Source of the DNA: Diabrotica undecimpunctata
Lineage: Eukaryota; Arthropoda; Insecta; Coleoptera; Chrysomelidae
NCBI RefSeq assembly: GCF_040954645.1
Contig: NC_092813.1
Span: forward strand, 18,483,235 to 18,547,234
Length of the DNA stretch: 64,000 nucleotides
Direction of reading: 5' to 3'
How positions within the stretch are numbered: position 1 is the stretch's first letter; the number at the start of each line of letters is the position of its first letter. Positions 32,716 to 43,429 of this stretch are shown here, in pieces. A program made the translations under genes and the position numbers. The notes under the pieces were generated by a model. That model ran no database searches, was not told where the DNA came from, and saw nothing but the letters and a program-made list of their open reading frames with translations.

Positions 32716-33760
32716 TGTAATGTAAACATAGCAAGGAAATAAAGAAGGAAAAATTAAGGGGTAATTAGCCTAGAAAAGAGTAATAATTATTTAAGTAATT
32801 ATTATATATTCCAAATTGATTAAAGAACAAATAAATTCATAGCTAGTAAGTAACATAGTTAATGTATATATTTTTACATTAAACAAAGATTGAAAACTCG
32901 ACCCAGTTTAAATGTATTACACGAGTCTCAAATATCAGGTCACCACGGTTGCTTAAAAGAAAAAAAATCACGTTTAAAAAACATAGACCTCCGCTGAAAA
33001 ATAACACGGTGACTCAGTCAGCAAAAAAACCAATAACTCGGCCTTGGTACTACGACTAAAAATTGAGAATACGGGCTCATACAATAACGATACGCAGCGC
33101 TATTTAACTCGACGGGATAGTGTGACGCAGAAGTGCCGGTATCTGGAGATTAGAAAGTTCGCGATAGCGCGCCGTGCTTCAACGGACGGATCTCGAATCC
33201 ATGTAGGACTGGAGGCGTATTCATTAGCTACAGCCTAAATACGCGAAGGTAACTAAGATCTATATACCAACCCAAGGTATATCTAATAATACGGAATTGT
33301 CCGCCCTTTAATTCCTTGCTTTGTCTCTTCTCGTCTCCCTTCGCGCCTGATCGAAACATTATTGGTCATAACTGATAGTTTGTAGTATACAGTCTATTTA
33401 ATACATTGTAAACTCGAAATTTGTTTTGTTGTTCTTCCCGGCCGTTACAGGTAGAGACTAGAAGAGATACACATTTTCGCTTATGCAGTGCTCCGGCTTC
33501 TAACGTAAGCCCATAGCTTCTTACTCTTTGCAGGACCTGAGCCCGAAAATTCCTTAATCCCCTTCCTCCCAAAATCTCCCTACCCTCTTGTAAATCCGCG
33601 AGGGCGAAACCAGTCAGTCCAGGCTAGTGGAACCAGTAAGCCGTGCCCCGCTCGCAGGGATAAGTATCCCTAAGAATTGTAGATACATTGATAAGGATAT
33701 TGAGACAGGCGTCTTCTACAATGGTGACAGCATTTATTAGAGTGGCGACAAATTATTAGA
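32716..33760 (+). repeat. 5' LTR
   Basis: Starts tgtaatgtaaacatagcaag and ends aattattaga. It matches the 3' LTR along its whole length with scattered substitutions. It lacks ~75 bp present in the 3' LTR near 45800-45890 and carries an extra ~25 bp (ggacggatctcgaatccatg) near 33185. LTRs carry the element's promoter and polyadenylation signals; I did not identify a convincing TATA box. Confidence 0.9.
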
Positions 33761-33761
33761 G

Positions 33762-33779
33762 TGGTGACAGCGGTTCCGG
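33762..33779 (+). other. Putative primer-binding site
   Basis: tggtgacagcggttccgg begins with TGG one base after the 5' LTR, as expected for a site pairing with a tRNA 3' end. I could not name the tRNA. Confidence 0.5.
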
Positions 33780-34638
33780 TTTAGGGAAATTAATTCGGAA
33801 AATAGGGATGATTAAGTCACTTCTTCAGTTTTTTTATTTTTTTGGTAAACTTTTGCAAGTTTTTTTATATTTATAATAATTTCTTCCATCGTTGAAATTT
33901 TGGTTTCACCAGTGACATTCCAAATTTTTTTTTCCTAGTACAGCAACAGAGTGAAATATACAGTGAATAATTCCCTTTCGTGTGCAGAATCTTTCGTGAA
34001 TAAGCAAATTAATCAGTTGGAAAATTTCCATTCAGTACAAAATAATTTTTGCACTGTAGCACAAATTTGTCAGTAGAAAGTAGATTTTTTTTTTTTAAGG
34101 AAATAGCATCCTAATAATCCCGTCCTTAAACCCAGAATCCTAAGAAGCCTTACTAAGGTAGGTAAAGCCTTTTATAAACATTAAAGGAAGGACAATTTAA
34201 ATATTTTTTCAAAAAAATTTATTATTACTAACACTTTACTGGAACAGTCGATTTTAATTGAACGTACAATTCTAATTTTATTTTATTTGACAACAATTTA
34301 TTCTCTATATATTTGTTTTTTTTTACTTCTTAAAAATTACCATATAATACTCTACTAAACATATAAAGTATACAGTTTAAGACACTGGTATTATTTACAT
34401 AGTAGTTGAAAATAAGGAATTTCAGTAACTAGGTCAAGTTCACAGTGTCGAGTGCATGACCTTGTTGCTTGTAAAAGTGCAAAATAGCATTTGTTGAGTA
34501 TTACTAGATAACTGTTCACATATCACATTCAATTTTGTTTTAATGAATCAAGTGTGCCATATATATTTTGTTACTCGAGGAATATTTTGAAGAAAGTATA
34601 AAAGTATAAACATATATAAAAAAAAATTATTTTTTAAC
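33780..34638 (+). other. Untranslated leader of the LTR element
   Basis: About 860 bp of AT-rich DNA between the primer-binding site and gag, with no ORF. A packaging signal or splice donor would be expected here; I see no clear one. Confidence 0.6.
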
Positions 34639-34676
34639 ATGCCACAGGCAACGCCTATTACCCCAGTAACGATATC

Positions 34677-35522
34677 ATGGCCACCGCAACCCCTAGGAGT
34701 TGTCGCGGCTACCCTAGCAGATTTCAATACAAAGATCCCATTCGATACTTCGAGAACCTAGAACAGCGCGCACAATTAGATAAACGGAAAGAAGAGGATG
34801 CCTTACAAATATTAAAATTCAAATTAACAGGATCGGCGTACCAATTTTTCAAATCAGATCCAACATTAGATAACCTGAACTACGGAGATTTAAAAGCGAA
34901 GCTAATCCAAAAATTTGCACCAAAAAAATTGCCAGGAGAGAGGACGATGATGCTCTCAAATTGCTTCCAAAGACACGACGAAAGCGTATCGGATTTTACG
35001 ACAAGACTACAAATACTAGCTGTCAGAGTTCTAGAAGAAGATTTGGAAGGAGCAACAACCGAAGAGCAACCAGGTATTAGGAAGAAAAACAAAGAACTGG
35101 TACTTAACCAACTTAAGCTAGGACTCAGAGGAGATCTAATGAAAGAAACAGGCATCTTACTGTTAAAGGAGCCAAACTTAGACTTGGAAAAAGCAGAGAA
35201 AATAGTACCATTACAGGAGATAAATGTAATGATGATACAAGGAAGAGCGAATACAGCCAGAGTTTCAGCCATAAGAGAAGAACAAAGATGCCATTACTGT
35301 AACAGAACAGGGCATCTCATAAGGGAATGCAGAGCAAGGAAAAGGGGACAATTATCACCAGCAGCACAAGAATTTAAATGTTACAAATGTGGGAAAAAGG
35401 GACACTTCATAGAGGAATGCTGGACAGGAGCCAATCTAGCTAAGAAAACGGTAAAAGAATGCTTTGAATGTGGAAAGAAAGGGCACTGGGCAAGAAATTG
35501 CTTACTTAACAGAAGAACCTAA
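34677..35522 (+). pseudogene. gag: gag: capsid-like domain and three zinc knuckles
   Basis: 281-codon ORF. Residues ~15-190 resemble a retrotransposon gag domain (DPIRYFENLEQRAQLDKRKE; LKFKLTGSAYQFFKSDP; DFTTRLQILAVRVLEED; KELVLNQLKLGLRGDLMKET). Three CCHC knuckles follow (CHYCNRTGHLIREC ~residue 202, CYKCGKKGHFIEEC ~237, CFECGKKGHWARNC ~262), the RNA-binding nucleocapsid part. Gag packages the genomic RNA in a cytoplasmic particle. An earlier ATG at 34639 opens a 40-codon stretch in another frame (TPITPVTISWPPQPLGVVAA), so the true N-terminus may have been cut off by a frameshift near 34730. Most errantiviral gags lack zinc knuckles, so three here are notable. Confidence 0.8.
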
Positions 35523-35796
35523 CGACACTCAGCCAAAAAGTAGACGAGAGACAAAAACATACACGCAAAAATATGGAAGGAATAATTACACAAGCAAGCA
35601 ACGAGACAATTCGCAAGGAAAGGAGAGAAACAGATGGAACAGCAACAGAGACAGGAACGAGGATAGAAGAAAACAAGAAACACGAGAAAGTCAACATAAC
35701 AAGAACCGCAACCAAAATTTAAACTTACCATGGCCACTAATAAGCCCTCACCCAGTGGCCAAAATGGAAAAATTACGAGGGGCACACACAAAATAG
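35464..35796 (+). CDS. Overlapping polar ORF between gag and protease
   Basis: A 110-codon ORF in the +1 frame relative to gag overlaps its last ~58 bp and ends within the start of the protease ORF. It is rich in Arg, Asn, Lys and Gln (QRDNSQGKERNRWNSNRDRN). Gypsy-type elements often reach pol by frameshifting near the end of gag, and this could be the pol N-terminus or a gag tail. No domain recognised. Confidence 0.45.
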   Translation: MNVERKGTGQEIAYLTEEPNDTQPKSRRETKTYTQKYGRNNYTSKQRDNSQGKERNRWNSNRDRNEDRRKQETRESQHNKNRNQNLNLPWPLISPHPVAKMEKLRGAHTK

Positions 35797-36170
35797 AACA
35801 CATCGATGACGGCACAGAAACAAAACAAACCTATGTAATAACACTCACGATTAATGGAAGAAAACTCTCCGCCATGATAGACACGGGCGGCGCGTTCTCA
35901 TTGATAAGGAAATCACTAATAAAAGATGAAGATATAAACCCAGAAATCACGGAATCACTATCGCTACGAGGGATAACAGGACATGAGGTAGATATATACG
36001 GAACAGCATATGTGGATATACAAACAACACCCAAAAGCAGGAAAACAAAAGCCAGATTCATAGTCTGTAGCGACATAACGCTAGGCGAAGTATCAATGTT
36101 ATTAGGTAGAGACTTTTTAGCAAGCCACAAAGCAATCATCTCATATGAAGACGAACCTTCACTAATATGA
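35730..36170 (+). pseudogene. pol: pol: aspartic protease
   Basis: 146 codons with the retroviral-type protease signature LSAMIDTGGAFSLIRKSL (active site DTG, ~residue 52), a hydrophobic strand and LGEVSMLLGRDFLASHKAII (~125), the usual second conserved segment. It cleaves Gag-Pol in the particle. The frame ends in TGA at 36168 but continues open beyond it, so this stop is probably a mutation. Confidence 0.8.
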
Positions 36171-37038
36171 TGGGGACAATCAATTCCAATGATAACAGCA
36201 GGAGAGATAATGGAAGTAATGACGGTAAAAGCATTCGACAATGACCACAAAACCACAAGACAAGAATGGAACAAATGGTTATCAATAGTAAAAGAATTTT
36301 TGGAAAAACAACATAAAAGTGTTATAAAAGAAGACAGAAAAAACTTTCCGAACGCAAACAGACAGGATACATCAAGAAAGAGCGAACCAAATAAACAAAA
36401 GGAGACACAAAAGGAATCCCAAATGCCAAGAGTATCACCAGAACAGCAGCCAACCACTACTAAAACATCGAACAGCAGGAACAAAATGAAAAGGACAGAA
36501 AAAACTAGAATCTCTACAAACAAAAGAACAAAGCAAAGAAGGAAAAACATGAAACAATATACAGATGATAAGAGAAAACGGCTATAAACAGCACAACACA
36601 ATCAGGAAGAAACAGTACACCACATCAATGAAACACAACAGAAAAATGATCAGTCAAAGGTAGAAAAGACGGAACCTAAACAAAGAACGAGACCAAAAAG
36701 AAGAAACAAGAGAAAAGATAAAAAAGCCGAAGAAAAACAAGTGGACTTGGAAGAGATACCAGTCGACAAAAACAACGAATCAGAAAGGGTCAAGAAGATC
36801 GAACCATGAACCAACGATACAAATCTAAAGAATGAAGATAACCAACAAGAATACTTCTCAAAAAACAAAGAGTCTCCAATAGTACTGAACGAAGAGCTAG
36901 CCATACCGGCCCGATCAGAAGTCGTCACAATGGGAAAAATCAGAAAACAAATAGATGGTACGACAATAGTCTGTAAATCACAAAAAAATGGGCCACACTT
37001 CATACGAATGGCTAATGCAGTAGTGGATACTAAGGAAA
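36171..37038 (+). pseudogene. pol: long polar linker before RT
   Basis: After the TGA the same frame stays open (36189-36587) with Lys/Arg/Gln-rich low-complexity text (KETQKESQMPRVSPEQQPTT), then a TAA and further stops; VVTMGKIRKQIDGTTIVCKS lies near 36920. No domain recognised. About 870 bp of hydrophilic linker is longer than I expect in gypsy-type pols. Confidence 0.5.
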
Positions 37039-39203
37039 ATGATTCCCATAAGACTAATAAATGCATCGTTCCAAAGCATAACTTTGAGAAAAGGAGAGAA
37101 GATTGGAATAGCATCAGAATGTATTGTAGAACAACAACAAAAGAAAGCAGAAACAATCTCCAAATTTGATGTCTCAAACAATAAATGGATTGAAGATGAA
37201 TTCGAAATGGAGCACCTATCCAGGGAAGCAAGACAAGAATTAATAAAGGTAATAAGAAAATATTACCACATTTTTACGGACGACAACGAGATTATTACAA
37301 ACACATCGAAAGTCAAACACAGCATTACTCTAGAACCAGACACAAAACCAGTTTTCAAGACCCCATATAGAATGCCATATCAACAAAGAGGAGCACTCAA
37401 GAAAGAAATAGACAGACTACTAAAAGCTAAAGTCATAAGAGAATCAACCAGTCAGTGGAGCGCCCCAGTAGTATTGATTGTTAAGCAGAAACCGGACGGA
37501 ACAGAAAAAATAAGATTGTGCATAGACTTATAGACTACAGAGGATTAAACGCAGTAACACAGAAAGAATATTACCCCTTACCAAACATAAATGACCTTCT
37601 ACAAGGATATCAAGCAGGAGAGAAATTGTTATTTTCAGTAATAGACGTCGCGGACGCTTACCACCAGGTAGACATGGACGAAAAAGACATTCCACTAACA
37701 GGATTTAGTACATACCACGGACACTACGAAGTTACGAAAATGCTTTTTGGATTAGCGAACGCCCCAGCAACTTTTCAGCGATTTATGAACGCCATACTAG
37801 CCGGACTCACAGGAATATTTTGCATGGTATATCTAGATGATATGATACTATTCAACTATTTGGGCGAAATGGACCACATAAAGAAAATAGAAGAAGTCTT
37901 CGAAAGATTAAGCGACGCTAACATAAAATTGAAACCAAAGAAATGCAATTTTATTTTGCAAAAAGTAAAATATTTGGGACACATAGTAACACAGGAAGGA
38001 ATTTCCCCAGATCCAGAAACATTGGAAGCAGTGCACAAATACCCGTTACCGAAAAATGTCAAAGGAATTAGATCATTTTTAGGACTTGTAAATTGGTATA
38101 GAAAATTCATCCCCAATATAACGGAAATATCAGCCCCTTTGGTAGAATTAACGAAAAATGACGTAAAGTTCAAAATATCAGAAGAAGTAATAAAAGCGAT
38201 CGACACATTAAAAGGAATTCTAACATCCGACAAATTACTCATATTCCCAGATTTCAATCAACCGTTTATATTATCAACAGACTCATCAAATATAGGTGTA
38301 GGAGCTACAATAAGCCAGATAAGAGAAGGAAAAGAGAAACCGATTGCTTACGCAAGCAGAAAACTCAACAAGGCCGAACTAAACTATTTCACCACGGAAA
38401 AAGAACTATTAGCAATAATATACGGAGTGAAAACATTCAGATGCTACTTACATGGAAAAAAATTCACAATCATTACAGATCATCGACCACTAAAATGGGT
38501 ATTATCACTCAAAGATCCTAGTTCCAGACTAACCAGATGGGCACTTACTCTAGCAGAATATGATTTCGAAGTCATTCACAGATCAGGGCGCAAGCACGGA
38601 AACGCAGATGCGCTCAGTAGAATGTACGAAACAACCAACAATTTCATAGACACCACATATGACGAATATTTAGAGTACAAAAAAATTAATACCTTACTAG
38701 GAATCCAAAATAGTACGATTAAAGAAGAAACCCCGATAATAACACCAGACGATCAACCATTAGCAATATTCATACCACGAGAAGGACTCATCATGGACCC
38801 CGTAACAAATCAACTCACAGAAGTGTTTGGAAAACCAGTGATACCGAAAAATCATGAAATATGCAGCATAGTACAATGGAACGTACCAGAAAAGAATCTC
38901 TACTATATTATAGAAAAGGCAAGACCAGAATGCGAGTCATCATATCAGAACGTTTGGGAATGCGTAAGGAACTTAAAAAATGAATGTGAACAGAATAAAG
39001 AAAATCAGATTACGATAATATACTCAGAAAAGCAACTTAACGGATTAGGTTGCGAAGAAATAAGCAAAATGGCTAAATTTATTTTTTACAACTCAAACAT
39101 AAAAGTAGAAGTAGTAAAGCCGAAGAAAGAAAAGAAAATTCTATCATTTAAGGAGGAAGAACAATGGGAACCAGTTTGGGATAAAGATAACCTTGAGGAA
39201 TAA
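37039..39203 (+). pseudogene. pol: pol: reverse transcriptase and RNase H
   Basis: RT begins in 37039-37533 (FKTPYRMPYQQRGALKKEID; IRESTSQWSAPVVLIVKQKP) and continues after a frame change near 37520 in the 561-codon ORF 37518-39203. Motifs: YPLPNINDLL, FSVIDVADAYHQVDMDEKDI, LFGLANAPATFQRFMN, the catalytic YLDD in GIFCMVYLDDMILF (~37826), LGHIVTQEGISPDP. RNase H follows: ILSTDSSNIGVGATISQIRE (~38275), NYFTTEKELLAIIYGVKTFR (~38385), ITDHRPLKWVLSL (~38475) and GNADALSRM (~38600), with its acidic residues in place. The final ~190 residues are a linker toward integrase. The YLDD and DSS/ITDH elements look intact; the break near 37520 and the upstream breaks inactivate the polyprotein. Confidence 0.9.
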
Positions 39204-40038
39204 ACAACAACGAGACACCTTTTGCAAAAGTATTATACAACAAATGGAAATGGGAGAAGAAAAATGTAAAGAAAATTCTTACATAGACACGGAAGGACTG
39301 CTCTATCATTGTGACAAGAAAGGAGGAGCAGAGAAATTAGTAATACCCAAGACACTAGTAAGAAAAGTCTTAGAAGATTTCCACGATACACCGCTACATT
39401 GCCACAAGGGACAACAAAAGACGATAACGTCAATAACAGGTAGATTTTATTGGCCAACCCTCAGAGCGGACGTTACAAATTATTGTCAAAAATGCGATTC
39501 TTGTAACATAAGGAAAACTTCCCCGCATTTCAGAAAAGCGCCATTACAAATATTTACAGCAGTTACTAAACCATGGGAAATTGCGTCAATGGACATAGTA
39601 GGGCCTCTAACAGTGACGCATAATGCAAATCGTTATTTACTTACATTTCAGGACCACCTTACGAAATATTGTGATCAATGGATACCGTACGTATTAATGG
39701 CTTATCGAGGAAGTATACATTCTTCTACAGGATACATACCATATTATATGTTACACGGAACAGAACAAATATTACCCTTATATCTCATAACACAACCCCA
39801 GAGGAGGAGGTACGATTTAGACGAAAATTATGCAGCAGAGTTAGAAGCAAGAATTAAAACAGTATATACAAAAGCGCAGGAGAATGTAGAAAAAGCTAAA
39901 GAATCAAGGATAGAAAGATACAATAAAAACACAGAAATTAGAGAATTTGAAGAACGAGACAAAGTATATCTGAGAGACTTAAGTAGCACGACATGTCTTT
40001 CAAAGAAGTTACAGAAAAAAATGGATAGGACCATTTGA
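39193..40038 (+). pseudogene. pol: pol: integrase, catalytic core deleted
   Basis: N-terminal zinc-binding part (FHDTPLHCHKGQQKTITSIT, CQKCDSCNIRK ~39490) and the first catalytic Asp in SMDIVGPLTV (~39590) are present. The text then jumps from FQDHLTKY to CDQWIPYVLMAYRGSIHSST at about 39667. That removes the stretch that should carry the second Asp and the Glu (roughly 100 residues), so the enzyme cannot join DNA ends. The ORF overlaps the RT/RNase H ORF by 11 bp in another frame and ends at 40036 after a run of A (tacagaaaaaaatgg), where a frame change leads to the C-terminal part. Confidence 0.85.
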
Positions 40039-40039
40039 A

Positions 40040-40507
40040 ATTATAGAAAAAGTCGGACCAGTGACGTATGCAGTGGGTACAAAAAAAGGAAAAACTAGAC
40101 CGGTAGTGCACGTAAATAGGTTAAAGAAATATTACGAGAATGAAACAATTGATTACTGCACGGAGGAAGAAGAAGAAATAGGAGAATCAGAAAAAGAAGA
40201 AACGGAAGAAGAAGTTGACCTTTCGAAGGTGGCAACACTGCCATTATGGGGACCAGGAACTTCACTTAACAAACCGCCGAGAAGAAGAAAAGGAAGCCAG
40301 GGAGACATCAGCCAACAACCAAAAAGATCAGAACGAATAAGGAATAGATTAGGCAGCAAGCCCGAAAGAAAATGTTGCTGCATATCCCATAAAACAAAAA
40401 AGAAAGGATGGAACTCATACAACAGAAGAAGAAATAAAAATGAGACAACAATAATAACACTGAATGATGAGAACGCAGAAATGTTTTTCGACGCAGAAGA
40501 CCAATAA
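40040..40507 (+). pseudogene. pol: integrase C-terminal (GPY/F-like) part and charged tail
   Basis: Reading in the next frame gives the GPFEII-type segment (from ~40028), then VTYAVGTKKGKTRPVVHVNR LKKYYEN, an SH3-like GPY/F module seen at the end of gypsy-type integrases. Then comes an acidic run (EEEEEIGESEKEETEEEVDL) and a basic tail (PPRRRKGSQG ... KTKKKGWNSYNRRRNKN) to TAA at 40505. Confidence 0.7.
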
Positions 40508-40801
40508 TGAAAATATCAATCAAAGATAAGAAAGGTTAAAAGCTTGGTATTACAAGAGACGGCCGCTCGAATGATACTAAAATTTTAACAAGAAATTCAA
40601 TAAAGTAAGAAATCCGATATAAAGGTATACCATTACAAGTACAAGTCAAAAATATGTATTACTAACGTAATATACTCTGCATATTATCTCGCTCATCTGT
40701 CGCGTTCTATTATAAATAAACTTTCTTTTAATGACAGTCATATTATCACCGTATAGCAAGTATTATCATTTCTAGGAACGGAAGTGTTATAAAACACTGA
40801 A

Positions 40802-41491
40802 ATGGAAGGCGACCAAAACTTCAATTTTCATGGCGACGTTTTAGAGAATGAGGCAGCGATGTCCAAAGCTAACAATCTCATAAATGACCCCCAACTCAAA
40901 GAAATAGCACTGGCTGTTTTCTGCTATTGTGAAATAGCTCTAATGTCAAACGCATTAGCGAACGACATTTTCAGCGGCGATGTAATCACCGATCCCGACA
41001 CAATCACGGAAATAAAACAAGAATTTAATGTTTGCCGAGGCAAACACATTATTGGTGGTATTACCAACAGATGGGTAAATACCACATACTGGTTTCCTAT
41101 ATTAACAGAAGTAGTTAATGGAAGCTGTTCCAGCTGTACAATGCCAGCTTATAGCGTATTGTGCAAATGTGCAGAGAGGAATTTTCAGGCATTTGACCTG
41201 CGAATTCAAAAAGACAAATTGGGCAAGGCACCCAGCACAAGGACGCTCGCGTGGAGACCGCCCCCAGAACACCCACAGAAAATATACACGGAAAGAAGGA
41301 AGGAAAAACGCCGAATCAGAGCACTAGAATGGCGTCTGAAGAAGGCAGAAAAACGCCGAAACACTTGGTGCGACGAAGTAGACGTCGGTTTCAGATTCTC
41401 AGACGAGACACCCAAATTCCCTATATCTTACCAGCAATTTCCATACATCATCAAGCGAATAGAATCATACTTGCCTTGTTGGAACGTATAA
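40802..41491 (+). CDS. Unrecognised ORF A between pol and env (229 aa)
   Basis: An intact 229-codon ORF in a place where errantiviruses normally have none. The N-terminal ~130 residues are mixed acidic/hydrophobic with many Cys (CYCEIAL ~40, NGSCSSCTMPAYSVLCKC ~107-124). The C-terminal third is strongly basic and predicted helical (RRKEKRRIRALEWRLKKAEK, residues ~166-185), ending FPYIIKRIESYLPCWNV. No signal peptide or membrane segment is obvious. The stop TAA (41489-41491) abuts the ATG of ORF B. The Cys clusters and basic helix could suit a nucleic-acid-binding or regulatory role, but that is speculation and I do not recognise the family. Intactness in a copy where gag, pol and env are broken is noteworthy. 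Confidence 0.6.
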   Translation: MEGDQNFNFHGDVLENEAAMSKANNLINDPQLKEIALAVFCYCEIALMSNALANDIFSGDVITDPDTITEIKQEFNVCRGKHIIGGITNRWVNTTYWFPILTEVVNGSCSSCTMPAYSVLCKCAERNFQAFDLRIQKDKLGKAPSTRTLAWRPPPEHPQKIYTERRKEKRRIRALEWRLKKAEKRRNTWCDEVDVGFRFSDETPKFPISYQQFPYIIKRIESYLPCWNV

Positions 41492-41755
41492 ATGTTCCGA
41501 TGTGCATTCGATAATGTTTGCAAACACCCCACATCATCTCCTGACATATTATTTAGTGTCTCTAAACCTTGTTCACCCCCCGTAAGAAATTATTGTGCCT
41601 GTGACACAATCCTCTACCGACATACCACATTAGCACGGAAAATGTTAGCTCCCATAATCCGAAAATATGGAAAACAAATAACTATAGAAAGGGTGGGTTT
41701 TGCAATCCAGTATAAATGTAACGACGGATTGGAATATGGTCGTCACCCTTCCTAA
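41492..41755 (+). CDS. Unrecognised ORF B between pol and env (87 aa)
   Basis: Starts directly at the stop of ORF A (TAAATG, 41489-41494), an arrangement compatible with reinitiation or with a single protein split by a frameshift. It has spaced Cys residues (CAFDNVCKHPT, KPCSPPVRNYCACD) and a basic middle (ARKMLAPIIRKYGKQITIER), ending YKCNDGLEYGRHPS. No known domain seen. Short, so coding status is uncertain. Confidence 0.45.
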   Translation: MFRCAFDNVCKHPTSSPDILFSVSKPCSPPVRNYCACDTILYRHTTLARKMLAPIIRKYGKQITIERVGFAIQYKCNDGLEYGRHPS

Positions 41756-42901
41756 CAGAAGTACACATGTTAATAGGTAAGAAAATTCGCCATTAACAAC
41801 AAGGGACGAAAGACCAAACACAGGTAATATACTCATTCACAGTTAAAAATAAATAGAGTTAATGAAAATAATTTTCTTTGAAAATATAAATAGGGCAGGC
41901 TCGAAAATTAAACAAAAATAGTTAAAAACTAATGTGGAAAAAGAAATCACTAAATAGAAATATAAGATTATTATTTTATCATAAAAATAAGCAAGAAATG
42001 AGGAAAAGAATAAGTAAATTAATAAAGGTTAATAAGGGTCTAAGCCTCTGCTAATTAGTAAAGAATAGGAGACTGGATTAGTACGGTTCTATACGCTATC
42101 CATGACTGCTATGTCGGAAACTAGTTGACAGACTTGGATTCCTATCAACGTAGAAAACAATAATAAAAAAAATAAAATTAGAGGTCAAGTTAGAAATCGT
42201 CAACAATTAAAAATGTAGTATAGTGAAAATGTAGTTCAAATACCAAGAGTTCATATTATAGGTCAGTATGCAATTTCTTCAACAAAGATTTGCCGCTCAG
42301 CAAAATGTAATTAATTAGCCTTGAATCATAATTACGATAAACAGTTGTAAAGTACAAACAACAGGTCATTTTGTTTAAAAAAAAATAAAGATAAACTCTA
42401 TCTTGGAATTATTTTGGAATTTTAGGAAAGATTTAAGGAATAATCTTGAACTTTAAGAATTACATTTGAAAATAGGATACTTGATATAGTTTTCTGATAA
42501 AAGCAGAATTAAGTACACATATGATACTGTAAACAATAAGTGATAACAAGTTGAAAATTAAAAATATAAGACTTTACTTTACAGGGTGTATATATAACAT
42601 AAATATCATATAGTACATTGTAATCGTTTAAAAATGCAAAGTCCCAATTATTAATATAACCTTTAATAACTATTTAAATATCAATTTATTTTATTAGTTT
42701 ATGGTCATAAGGCATACTAATATGCAATACAATGTAGGTTAGTTTATAAGTCAGAATTATGTAAAGCTATCGCTACAATTGTCTGCAATAAGCAGCTATG
42801 TACGTATGTATAGGTTAAGGTGCGTTGGACTTACGCGTAAAAAGTACTAAGGCTAACTAAAGTTTGCTAACAGGAGTGCAACTGCTCGGGCAGTAATAAC
42901 A
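41756..42901 (+). other. ~1.15-kb non-coding spacer before env
   Basis: AT-rich DNA with no long ORF. Just before env, ttgctaacag at ~42866-42875 resembles a 3' splice site, fitting the spliced subgenomic mRNA that errantiviruses use for env. The splice donor was not identified. Confidence 0.4.
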
Positions 42902-43429
42902 GTGCGATTTGTTACAGAAACCACAAAGAAAACCATGGGTACTGTTCCAAAACCGATCACGCTGTTAATTATCATATTCCTGGCAGCAGTAACCAGCAAC
43001 CAAACAGAAGGACTAATAGCTTATGACTGCAACGACCACAGATCAAACATTGCCGCCATATCCTTAAGGGAAGTTAAACCCTGTTCACCACCAGAGACGT
43101 CATACAACAAGGAGAATGTCACAGTGCAGATAATACAAAGGAACGCATTCGAGACGAAAAGAGTAATGACCTGCCTCATCACGGTGGAGAGACTCATGTT
43201 CCACTGTGGGATGTACAGCCACACCTCCATAGTCGATGGAGGACTTGACAATTACATCGAGAAGATAGGAGCAGAGGAATGCCGAAATCTACACCGCTAC
43301 CGATCAATACAACTTTACAAGAAAACCATAGGGCAAATAACACTAAATGGGACCACCACAGCGTCAATCACATGGCAGCCTTCAAGAAAACGGCGAATGC
43401 TACGGGATTCTATATCAAGAAAATGGTAG
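42902..43429 (+). pseudogene. env: env, N-terminal part
   Basis: 175 codons beginning with a signal-peptide-like stretch (GTVPKPITLLIIIFLAAVTS, from an inner Met at 42935) followed by Cys-containing ectodomain text: LIAYDCNDHRSN, LREVKPCSPPETS, VMTCLITVERLMFHCGMYSH TSIVDGGLDNYI, GAEECRNLHRY, and glycosylation sites NVT and NGT. The frame changes near 43380 and the protein continues in the next ORF, which overlaps this one. The YDC and MFHCGMxSHTS pattern is one I associate with chuvirus/mononegavirus-type glycoproteins captured by arthropod retroelements rather than the baculovirus-F-like Env of classic errantiviruses. Confidence 0.6.

Noticed and set aside
35831..36601. 256-codon minus-strand ORF
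   Set aside because: Antisense shadow of the Lys/Asn-rich pol linker; its Phe/Leu/Ser-rich text is what antisense of AAA/AAC codons gives.
36650..37231. 193-codon minus-strand ORF
   Set aside because: Antisense of the pol linker/RT start; hydrophobic low-complexity translation with no motif.
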